Below are positions 24,367-30,605 of a stretch of DNA of 30,605 nt, piece by piece (within the stretch, counting starts at the first letter, position 1; each line of letters begins with the position of its first letter). A program made the position numbers and the translations under genes. Where the stretch lies: positions 1-30,605 of the forward strand of contig JAEXYZ010000078.1 of the NCBI GenBank assembly GCA_023405135.1. The letters are read 5' to 3'. This stretch comes from Bacillota bacterium. Lineage in GTDB: Bacteria; Bacillota; Bacilli; Bacillales_A; Planococcaceae. The notes beneath the pieces were generated by a model. It was not told the origin of the DNA. It worked only from the letters and a program-made list of their open reading frames with translations, and searched no databases.

Positions 24367-25437
24367 ATGATGAAAGGGCTTAAAAAATGGCGTCTTTTCT
24401 CGCTGTTAGCGGTGATGACAGTTTTTCTTTCTGCATGTGGTGAAGAGTATATTACAACACTTAAACCAGCAGGTGCAGTGGGAAGGGAACAATTTAACTT
24501 ACTATTATTCTCCATCTCAATAATGGCTTTAGTAGTAATAGTAGTTTCAGTTCTTTATTTATACGCTTTTGCTAAGTTCCGCCGTTCTAAACAAGGCGAG
24601 GATTTCATGCCAAAACAAGTAGAGGGTAGTCATACTCTAGAAGTAATTTGGACAGTAATACCAATTGTATTATTATTAATTTTAGCTGTTCCAACTCTTA
24701 CTGCTACTTATAAATTTGCTAATGTAAAAGCAATGGATGAAGTAGATGAAGAAGGGAACAAAACAGCATTAACTGTAAATGTTACTGCAAAATTATATTG
24801 GTGGGAATTTGAATACCCAGAACAAGGTATTGTTACAGCTCAAGAGCTTGTAGTTCCTACTGGTGAAAAAGTTTACTTTAACTTAAAAGCAGCAGATGTT
24901 AAGCACTCATTCTGGATTCCATCAGTTGGTGGGAAAATGGATACAAACGTAGAAAACGTTAACAAATTTTATTTAGAATTTGAAAAAGAATCATCTGATC
25001 TTAAAGATGGCGTATTCTATGGTAAATGTGCTGAACTTTGTGGTCCTTCACATGCTTTAATGGATTTCAAAGTTAAAACTTTAAGTCGTGAAGCGTTTGA
25101 CAATTGGGTAGCTTCAATGCAAGCAACTGAAGGCAAAACTGCAAATACTGAATCTGCAGATTTAGGTGAAGCAACATTTGCGAATAGCTGTTTAGGATGT
25201 CACGCAGTTTCTGGTGTTGGTGCTAGTGGTGCAATGGGTCCTAACTTAGCAACTTTTGCTGACCGTAATCGTGTTGCTGGTGTTTTAGAACACAGCAAAG
25301 AAAATATTGAAAAATGGGTTTCAAATCCTGAGGAATACAAGCCAGGTAACTTAATGACTGGTAAGTACGGGGAGTTATCTCCAGAAGAAATTAGTGCAGT
25401 TGCTGATTACATTATGACTTTATCAGTTGAAGATTAA
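24367..25437 (+). CDS. ctaC: CtaC: cytochrome caa3 oxidase subunit II with fused cytochrome c
   Basis: The 356-residue lipoprotein (lipobox LSAC at 21-24) has two membrane helices and a CuA cupredoxin domain. The CuA ligands are H180 (KHSFWIP), C221, C225, H229 and M232 (CAELCGPSHALM). A C-terminal cytochrome c domain follows, with CLGCH at 275-279 and a likely axial Met330. This fusion defines caa3 rather than aa3 oxidases: electrons enter at heme c, pass to CuA and then to subunit I. AGAGGGG (24348-24354) lies 12 nt before the first of two adjacent ATGs (24367, 24370); either could be used. It is the first gene of the ctaCDEF block. Confidence 0.96.
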   Translation: MMKGLKKWRLFSLLAVMTVFLSACGEEYITTLKPAGAVGREQFNLLLFSISIMALVVIVVSVLYLYAFAKFRRSKQGEDFMPKQVEGSHTLEVIWTVIPIVLLLILAVPTLTATYKFANVKAMDEVDEEGNKTALTVNVTAKLYWWEFEYPEQGIVTAQELVVPTGEKVYFNLKAADVKHSFWIPSVGGKMDTNVENVNKFYLEFEKESSDLKDGVFYGKCAELCGPSHALMDFKVKTLSREAFDNWVASMQATEGKTANTESADLGEATFANSCLGCHAVSGVGASGAMGPNLATFADRNRVAGVLEHSKENIEKWVSNPEEYKPGNLMTGKYGELSPEEISAVADYIMTLSVED

Positions 25438-25475
25438 TTGAAGTAGGATAGAAACACTTGAAGGAGGTTAAAGTT

Positions 25476-27368
25476 GTGAGCTCTGTCGCAGTCGCAAAGA
25501 AAAAGGGCTTTGGAGCAACAGTATGGGACTATTTAACAACTGTAGACCATAAAAAACTGGCAGTATTATATTTAGTTGCTGGTACACTGTTCTTCGCTAT
25601 CGCTGGTTTCGAAGCGTTATTAATGCGTATTCAATTAATGGTACCAAATAACAATTTCGTTTCAGCAGGTTTTTTCAATGAATTACTAACAATGCATGGT
25701 ACAACGATGCTGTTCTTAGCAGCTACACCATTGTTATTCGCTTTTATGAACGCTATTGTGCCTCTACAAATTGGAGCACGTGACGTTGCATTCCCATTCC
25801 TAAACTCTTTAGGATTTTGGTTGTTCTTTTTAGGAGCAGTATTTTTACACCTTTCATTCTTTATGGGTGGAGCACCTGATGCTGGTTGGACTTCTTATGC
25901 GTCATTATCTTTATATTCACCAGGTCATGGTATTGATTTCTATGTTTTAGGTTTACAAATTTCTGGTGCGGGTACGTTAATCTCTGGTATTAACTTTATC
26001 GTAACAATTATTACGATGCGTGCACCTGGTATGACATTTATGCGTATGCCATTATTTACTTGGACTACTTTAATTTCAAGTGCATTAATTTTATTCGCAT
26101 TCCCTCCACTAACAGTAGGTTTATTCTTAATGTTAGTTGACCGTATGTTCGGAGCAAACTTCTTCGATCATACAATGGGTGGTAACACAATTATTTGGGA
26201 GCATTTATTCTGGATTTTTGGTCACCCTGAAGTTTATATCTTAGTTTTACCTGCATTCGGTTTATTCTCTGAGATTATTCCTGTATTTGCTCGTAAACGT
26301 TTATTCGGATACTCTTCAATGGTATTCGCAACAATTTTAATCGGTTTCTTGGGATTCATGGTATGGGCTCACCACATGTTTACAACAGGTCTTGGGCCAA
26401 CTGCAAACGCTATTTTTGCCGTAGCTACAATGGCAATTGGTGTGCCAACAGGTATGAAAGTATTTAACTGGATACTTACAATTTGGGGCGGTTCGATTAA
26501 AGTTACAGTACCAATGCTTTATGCACTTGGTTTCATTCCATCATTCGTAGCTGGTGGGGTAACAGGTGTAATGCAGGCAACTGCACCACTTGACTACCAA
26601 TTACATGATTCTTACTTTATCGTTGCCCACTTCCACTACGTTATCGTAGGTGGTATCGTAACAGCAATTTTTGGTTCATTCCATTTCTATTGGCCAATTA
26701 TGTTTAACCGTGCTTTAAGTGAAAAATTAGGTAAATGGACTTTCTGGGTATTCTTTATCGGATTCCATTTAACATTCTTTATCCAACACTTCTTAGGTTT
26801 AATGGGTATGCCACGTCGTGTATTCACATACCAAGCAAATCAAGGTTGGGATTTATTTAACTTTATCTCATCAATCGGTGCATTAATGATGGGTGTTGGT
26901 GTTATTTTATTAGTATTAAACATTCTTATTACTATGAAGTCTAAGCCACTAAATTGCCGTGACTATTGGGGCGATGGACGTTCACTTGAATGGGCTATCA
27001 AAACACCAGTTCCATTCTATAACTTTAAACAAACTCCACTTGTTCGTGGATACGATCCTTATTGGTTAGAAAAACAAGAAGGTAATGAAGAAGGTATGAC
27101 ATATGCAGAACCACTTGGTGATATCCATATGCCAAACAACTCAATTTTACCTTTATTTATTTCAATCGGTATGTTCGTAGCAGCATTCGGTGCACTATAT
27201 CATCCAGACGGTGTATCTTGGTCAATTCCTGTAATAGTAATTGGTTTAGGTATTACTGCAGGTGCGATGATTACTCGTTCTTTAAAAGACGATCTTGGTT
27301 TCCATGTACATGTTGAAGAGGTTCTAGCAACAGAAGAAGAACTTTATGGAAAAGGGGGTAACAAATAA
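25476..27368 (+). CDS. ctaD: CtaD: cytochrome caa3 oxidase subunit I
   Basis: The 630-residue heme-copper oxidase catalytic subunit reduces O2 to water and pumps protons. Ligands are visible: H74 (MHGTTM, heme a), H250 with Y254 (HPEVY, CuB and the His-Tyr cross-link), H299-H300 (CuB), H385 (heme a3) and H387 (heme a) in HFHYVIVGG. The frame is open from a TTG at 25458, but AGGAGGT (25462-25468) lies inside that extension. The GTG at 25476, 7 nt after it, is therefore the start. The stop overlaps the ctaE start by 1 nt. Confidence 0.97.
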   Translation: MSSVAVAKKKGFGATVWDYLTTVDHKKLAVLYLVAGTLFFAIAGFEALLMRIQLMVPNNNFVSAGFFNELLTMHGTTMLFLAATPLLFAFMNAIVPLQIGARDVAFPFLNSLGFWLFFLGAVFLHLSFFMGGAPDAGWTSYASLSLYSPGHGIDFYVLGLQISGAGTLISGINFIVTIITMRAPGMTFMRMPLFTWTTLISSALILFAFPPLTVGLFLMLVDRMFGANFFDHTMGGNTIIWEHLFWIFGHPEVYILVLPAFGLFSEIIPVFARKRLFGYSSMVFATILIGFLGFMVWAHHMFTTGLGPTANAIFAVATMAIGVPTGMKVFNWILTIWGGSIKVTVPMLYALGFIPSFVAGGVTGVMQATAPLDYQLHDSYFIVAHFHYVIVGGIVTAIFGSFHFYWPIMFNRALSEKLGKWTFWVFFIGFHLTFFIQHFLGLMGMPRRVFTYQANQGWDLFNFISSIGALMMGVGVILLVLNILITMKSKPLNCRDYWGDGRSLEWAIKTPVPFYNFKQTPLVRGYDPYWLEKQEGNEEGMTYAEPLGDIHMPNNSILPLFISIGMFVAAFGALYHPDGVSWSIPVIVIGLGITAGAMITRSLKDDLGFHVHVEEVLATEEELYGKGGNK

Positions 27369-27991
27369 TGGAACAAACTAAATTCACCCCACAAACTTGG
27401 CCAGACCATCCTGAACAAGCATCGATGGAAGGTAAAAATAAGTTCGTTGGTATTTGGATTTTCATTTGTAGCGATATTGTCCTTTTCGCTAGTGTATTTG
27501 CTACTTACCTTTCTTTAAAAGATAAAGGTCCTGCTGGTATGGAATTCTCAGCAGCTGAGCTTTTTGAATTACCATTAGCATTTGTTATGACGATGTTACT
27601 TTTAACTTCTTCATTAACTTCTGTATTTGCGATGTATCATATGAAAAACTATAATTTCAAAGGTGTTCAAACTTGGTTGATTATTACTGTTCTTTTAGGT
27701 CTTGGATTCTTAGGTCTTGAAATTTATGAGTTTTATCACTATGTACACATCGGATTTGGATATACTCAATCTGCGTTCTCTTCAGCGTTCTTTACTTTAG
27801 TAGGTACGCACGGACTTCACGTTGTAATCGGTTTAGTTTGGATTACATGTTTAATCGTTCGTAACGCAAGACGTGGATTAAACTTATACAATGCTCCAAA
27901 ATACTATGCAGCGTCAATTTATTGGCACTTTATCGACGTAGTATGGGTGTTTATCTTTACTGTAGTATACTTAATGGGGGTGTTAGGATAA
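27368..27991 (+). CDS. ctaE: CtaE: cytochrome caa3 oxidase subunit III
   Basis: The 207-residue protein has five hydrophobic segments and the short bacterial subunit III pattern: KFVGIWIFICSDIVLFASVF, then GTHGLHVVIGLVW and YWHFIDVVWVFIFTVVYL. It stabilises subunit I and its proton uptake path. The ATG shares its first base with the ctaD stop (TAATG), and AAAGGGGGT lies just upstream, so it is translationally coupled. ctaF begins 1 nt after its stop. Confidence 0.96.
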   Translation: MEQTKFTPQTWPDHPEQASMEGKNKFVGIWIFICSDIVLFASVFATYLSLKDKGPAGMEFSAAELFELPLAFVMTMLLLTSSLTSVFAMYHMKNYNFKGVQTWLIITVLLGLGFLGLEIYEFYHYVHIGFGYTQSAFSSAFFTLVGTHGLHVVIGLVWITCLIVRNARRGLNLYNAPKYYAASIYWHFIDVVWVFIFTVVYLMGVLG

Positions 27992-27992
27992 T

Positions 27993-28334
27993 ATGGGACA
28001 CGATACTGAAGTTCAAGCAAAATCTCAAGCACAGTATCAATATGACCGTCATCATAATGCTGTGCATATGCGTAAGCAAGTAGTTAATTTTGCGATTATG
28101 ATTTTCTTAACATTTCTTGCATTTACTGTAGTAGTAGCAGATTTTTCACCATTCTTTATTAAACCAATAGTTTTATTATTTGCAGGGATTCAAGTTGTTT
28201 TACAATTATATTCTTTCATGCATATGGATGATAAAAAAGGTCACCATATCGGAGTAATTCAACTATTTGTATGGACTGGTGCTATAATCGCATTTACATT
28301 CTTCTTAGCATTCTTAACTATCATTTGGTGGTAA
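27993..28334 (+). CDS. ctaF: CtaF: cytochrome caa3 oxidase subunit IV
   Basis: The 113-residue protein has a His-rich soluble N-terminus (YDRHHNAVHMRKQ), then three membrane segments with LQLYSFMHMDDKKGHH between the second and third, typical of the CtaF/COX4-like bacterial subunit. It supports oxidase assembly and CuB site stability in related enzymes. It is the last gene of ctaCDEF, with the ribosome binding site within the end of ctaE, and is followed by a strong terminator. Confidence 0.94.
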   Translation: MGHDTEVQAKSQAQYQYDRHHNAVHMRKQVVNFAIMIFLTFLAFTVVVADFSPFFIKPIVLLFAGIQVVLQLYSFMHMDDKKGHHIGVIQLFVWTGAIIAFTFFLAFLTIIWW

Positions 28335-28345
28335 AATGCAATATT

Positions 28346-28382
28346 ACACGCTTCTGAACTTTCAGAAGCGTGTTTTTTTTAG
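28346..28382 (+). terminator. Rho-independent terminator after ctaF
   Basis: A perfect 12-bp stem ACACGCTTCTGA/TCAGAAGCGTGT with a 4-nt loop is followed by eight or more T residues. Confidence 0.92.
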
Positions 28383-28488
28383 ACAGTTTAAATACGTTTT
28401 TAAAAAAGATTCATATAGAGTTAATAAAATTTGCATATACAAATTGTTAAAAATTGAGTAGTATTTTCTTAATTTAAAATAGTATTGT

Positions 28489-28675
28489 GTTGATTGTAGT
28501 GGAAGGCGGCGACTCCTGCGGGAAAAGTGTGAGCCTTGAGACCCCGGACGAGCGAAGCGGAGGAGGCTCAAGCCACGCCTTGGATGCGCGTCCGCCTGCT
28601 CCTGCGATTACTCGTCGCAAAAACTACCTGCTCCTGCGATTACTCGTCGCAAACACATTTGGAACGGAAATCAAC
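28489..28675. repeat. Bacillales intergenic palindromic repeat element carrying an internal duplication
   Basis: The element starts GTTGATT (28489-28495) and ends AATCAAC (28669-28675), forming short terminal inverted repeats. It is much more GC-rich than its surroundings. Its interior (GGCGGCGACTCCTGCGGG ... GAGGAGGCTC ... GCGTCCGCCTG ... GAACGGAAATCAAC) is the common non-coding repeat of Bacillus-group genomes, which I recognise from memory. Between CGCCTG and GAACGG there is extra sequence made of two identical 27-nt copies (28595-28621 and 28627-28653). An open frame across it (28487-28924) is not a gene. Confidence 0.8.
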
Positions 28676-28748
28676 TATACAGAAAGGGTTTCAATTGTAA
28701 AACTCAGTGTAAAACTTAAAATACTTATATTTGTCATAGTTCGTTCAT

Positions 28749-28777
28749 TGATGTTACGATGTAAGCGTTCTATAATA
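28749..28777 (+). promoter_or_regulatory. Sigma-A promoter for ctaG
   Basis: TTGATG (28749-28754), 17 bp, TATAAT (28772-28777). A cre-like TGTAAGCGTTCTAT (28761-28774; 12 of 14 consensus positions) lies between and overlaps the -10 element, so CcpA could block it; that part is tentative. Confidence 0.65.
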
Positions 28778-28808
28778 AGACTATTGAAATTTAAAGGAGC
28801 GCAAGAGT

Positions 28809-29729
28809 ATGCCGTTAAGTATATTTGGATTTCAAGCATTATGGAGTCCTTATTTAATCGGAGTAATTTTATTTTTAACAGTTGTTTACTTTTTAGTGAC
28901 GGTTTTTTGGAGAAAAGATTTTAAATTAAGTGAACCTTTAAAAAAGAGTGAAGCAATTTACTTCCTATTAACGATGATATGTCTTTATATCATCAAAGGA
29001 TCGCCTATAGATTTAATGTCACACATTATGTTCTCTTATCATATGGTGCAAATGGCATTTTTATTATTGTTAATACCTATCTTGTTAATCAAAGGTATTC
29101 CGTGGTGGGTTTGGAAAGTAGTAGTTGAAGCACCGGTTGTCCGAAGCATATTTAAAATTTTCACACAACCTGTAGTTGCTGCTTTTGTTTTTGCAATGAT
29201 GTTTTCTTTATACCATATTCCTGTCCTATTTGATGCGATTAAATTAAATGAAACTTTGCATGGAGTATTTACATTTTTCTTATTCTTAGCAGCTTTCTTC
29301 ATGAATTGGCCTTTAGTAAACAAAGTGGAAGGTCAACCAAAAATGAAAAATCTTTATAAAATTGGTTATATTATCGCCAATGCAGTTTTAATTACACCAG
29401 CTTGTGCATTGATTATATTTAACCCAGAGCCAATGTATGCAACATATACAGACGGAGAGACATGGTTAAAAGCAATGGAGCTATGTGTTCCAGCCTCTAC
29501 ATTATCAGGTTTAACGTTATCAGGCCCTGAATTGTTTAATAATATGAGCCCTATTGGTGATCAACAATTAGGTGGGGTTCTTATGAAAATTATTCAAGAA
29601 ATTATTTTTGCAGTAGTATTATTTAGAGTTTTTCGTGAATGGTGGAAAGAAGAACATACTGACGAAGATGCTATTACAGAAAAGGCTTTAAGAGATTTCC
29701 AATCAAAAAAGCAAAGTGAACAATATTAA
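28809..29729 (+). CDS. ctaG: CtaG: caa3 oxidase assembly protein
   Basis: The 306-residue protein has about seven membrane segments, with the caa3_CtaG family landmarks GSPIDLMSHIMFSYHMVQM and LLIPILLIKGIPWW and a late GGVLMKIIQEIIFAVVLF. B. subtilis CtaG is required for active caa3 oxidase and is thought to help copper insertion; it is unrelated to the Cox11-type CtaG of proteobacteria. AAAGGAGCG precedes the ATG. It has its own promoter downstream of the repeat element and is followed after 62 bp by the DUF420 gene. Confidence 0.94.
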   Translation: MPLSIFGFQALWSPYLIGVILFLTVVYFLVTVFWRKDFKLSEPLKKSEAIYFLLTMICLYIIKGSPIDLMSHIMFSYHMVQMAFLLLLIPILLIKGIPWWVWKVVVEAPVVRSIFKIFTQPVVAAFVFAMMFSLYHIPVLFDAIKLNETLHGVFTFFLFLAAFFMNWPLVNKVEGQPKMKNLYKIGYIIANAVLITPACALIIFNPEPMYATYTDGETWLKAMELCVPASTLSGLTLSGPELFNNMSPIGDQQLGGVLMKIIQEIIFAVVLFRVFREWWKEEHTDEDAITEKALRDFQSKKQSEQY

Positions 29730-29791
29730 TTTAAATTCACTTACGTATTACAGTAAGAAAAGATATATAAATAAAGATAGGAGAATGTTAA

Positions 29792-30253
29792 ATGGGTGTA
29801 CCTATTCTACCTACGATTAGTACTTCATTCATAGTAATTAGTGCTGTGTTAGTGGCAATCGGATGGGGGCTAATTTTTAAAAGAAAAATTGATGCACATA
29901 GAAAAGTAATGATTGCTGCAGGAGTTTCTGCGTTAATTTTCTTTATAATATATGCTTCTAGAACGATTTTTATCGGCAATACTGCTTTTGGTGGCCCGGA
30001 AGAAGTAAAAGGATATTATACATTCTTTTTAATTTTCCACATTATTTTAGCGACTGTAGGAGCTGTATTTGGAATAGTAAGTATAGTAACTGGATTAAAA
30101 ACTAAGCTAAATATTCATCGTAAAATCGGTCCAATTACAAGTATCATCTGGTTTTTTGTAGCGATTACAGGAGTTGCAGTATATTTATTGCTTTACATCA
30201 TATACAAGGGTGGAGAAACTACTTCTGTTATAAAAGCAATATTAGGGTTTTAA
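29792..30253 (+). CDS. DUF420 membrane protein (YozB/CtaM-like)
   Basis: The 153-residue protein has four or five membrane segments with conserved polar residues at membrane edges: KIDAHRKVM, FLIFHIILA and KLNIHRKIGP. This is the DUF420 pattern with paired histidines. The relative YozB is associated with cytochrome oxidase loci, and I recall the S. aureus oxidase factor CtaM belonging to the same group. A role in oxidase maturation is inferred from this and from its place after ctaG. GATAGGAGAA precedes the ATG. Confidence 0.85.
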   Translation: MGVPILPTISTSFIVISAVLVAIGWGLIFKRKIDAHRKVMIAAGVSALIFFIIYASRTIFIGNTAFGGPEEVKGYYTFFLIFHIILATVGAVFGIVSIVTGLKTKLNIHRKIGPITSIIWFFVAITGVAVYLLLYIIYKGGETTSVIKAILGF

Positions 30254-30281
30254 ATGAATTTCAATACATTTTATTTATACA

Positions 30282-30318
30282 AGGGGCTATCTAGAAATTT
30301 TATTTCTGGGCAGTCCCT
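30282..30318 (+). terminator. Terminator-like hairpin after the DUF420 gene
   Basis: A 16-position stem (30282-30297 with 30303-30318) with one mismatch and some G-U pairs. The following sequence is AT-rich but lacks a clean T run, so termination is probable rather than certain. Confidence 0.5.
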
Positions 30319-30353
30319 ATAATTATTTAGTAAGCCCGAACTATAAAAATATA

Positions 30354-30605
30354 GGCTCTATAATAAATGTGGTGGTGTGGTCAGTACTCACAAGAGTGTG
30401 ACAACTTTCTAAAAAAAGCAAAAAAATAACATCCAATACTCTCTATCTGTTACCTTTAATTTGGCCAAAAAAGGACTTGAGAGAGTATGGATGCAAACTA
30501 ATTTTATCATGGAACTGTTAGGAATTAAAGATAAACACGTAGAATTATGGGAAATGAAAGAAGACAATCGGGAACTTCATTTTTGGCTCCAAACCAAACA
30601 AATTA
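30354..30605 (+). mobile_element. Left part of a probable ISL3-family insertion sequence (cut by window end)
   Basis: The sequence from GGCTCTATAATAAATGTGG (30354) looks like an ISL3-type terminal inverted repeat placed about 140 bp before a transposase start, right for the family. The 8 bp before it (AAAATATA, 30346-30353) could be the target duplication. The right end is outside the window, so neither the inverted repeat nor the duplication can be confirmed. No oxidase gene is interrupted; the element lies after the DUF420 gene and its hairpin. Confidence 0.6.
30491..30605 (+). CDS. ISL3-family transposase, N-terminal 38 residues (3' end outside window)
   Basis: The frame from the ATG at 30491 stays open to the window edge. 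It begins MQTNFIMELLGIKDKHVELW and continues with EMKEDNRELHFWLQTK, the characteristic N-terminus of ISL3-family DDE transposases before their zinc-ribbon. Only GAGAGAG lies upstream as a weak ribosome binding site. The start codon sits in the right arm of an inverted repeat (30430-30444 with 30480-30493), likely limiting its translation. Whether the gene is intact cannot be seen. Confidence 0.8.
   Translation, partial: MQTNFIMELLGIKDKHVELWEMKEDNRELHFWLQTKQI

Larger units (their letters stand above)
28383..28808. other. Non-coding gap between ctaF and ctaG
   Basis: After the ctaF terminator this stretch holds an AT-rich region with a 20-bp near-copy of a sequence upstream of ctaC (28398-28417), then the palindromic repeat element (28489-28675), then the ctaG promoter. 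No gene is seen. Confidence 0.7.

Noticed and set aside
28487..28924. Open frame of 145 codons upstream of and overlapping ctaG
   Set aside because: It runs through the GC-rich palindromic repeat, overlaps the start of ctaG in another frame, has no ribosome site and no recognisable protein pattern.
1..30605. tRNA or rRNA genes
   Set aside because: No tRNA-like cloverleaf or rRNA sequence was recognised on reading either strand; a tRNA scan was not possible here.

Overview
The window is AT-rich and its proteins and gene order are those of a Gram-positive Bacillales genome. From about 5 kb onward it follows the Bacillus subtilis speA-yktA-yktB-yktC-ylaF-typA-ylaH-ylaI-ylaN-ftsW-pycA-ctaA/ctaBCDEFG backbone. 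Proteins read like those of the Lysinibacillus/Solibacillus branch (Planococcaceae/Caryophanaceae); that placement is an inference from overall sequence feel and from the lack of ylaJ-ylaM, not a database result.

Layout. (1) 1-3737: the end of a CitB-type response regulator, then a tripartite tricarboxylate transporter (tctC, tctB, tctA). A perfect 12-bp inverted repeat sits just before tctC and an internal terminator separates tctC from tctBA. (2) 3834-4985: a CidA/LrgA + CidB/LrgB pair with a good promoter and a short in-frame leader ORF holding a hairpin. (3) 5077-10629: speA (minus), a nitronate monooxygenase-like flavoprotein, yktA, yktB (minus), a small unknown protein, an inositol monophosphatase (yktC/suhB) and ylaF (minus). 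(4) 10775-13042: typA/bipA and ylaH. (5) 13043-16000: a structured intergenic region, then a three-gene NMT1/SsuA-type ABC importer that interrupts the backbone order. (6) 16062-16887: five 21-bp phased repeats, ylaI and an unknown conserved gene. (7) 17066-22033: ylaN, ftsW, pycA. (8) 22076-30253: the heme A / caa3 cytochrome oxidase locus (ctaA divergent from ctaB, ctaC-ctaF, ctaG and a DUF420 gene), with a Bacillales palindromic repeat before ctaG. (9) 30354-30605: the left end of a probable ISL3-family insertion sequence, cut by the window edge.

How the genes work together. The right half makes aerobic respiration: CtaB and CtaA convert heme B to heme O and heme A, CtaC-F form the caa3 oxidase (subunit II carries both CuA and a fused cytochrome c), and CtaG and the DUF420 protein probably help assembly. 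Pyruvate carboxylase feeds oxaloacetate into the TCA cycle. The left end imports carboxylates: TctABC is a sensor-regulated carboxylate importer, and LrgAB-type proteins are known in some Bacilli to move pyruvate.

Most of the window is ordinary housekeeping sequence. No clearly new multi-gene system was found. The parts most worth a second look are non-coding: the 21-bp phased repeats, the leader ORF/hairpin before the holin-like gene, the 84-nt palindromic element and operator-like palindrome before the ABC importer, and the hairpin that covers the transposase start. Several start sites were moved inward where the longest open frame begins inside the Shine-Dalgarno sequence.
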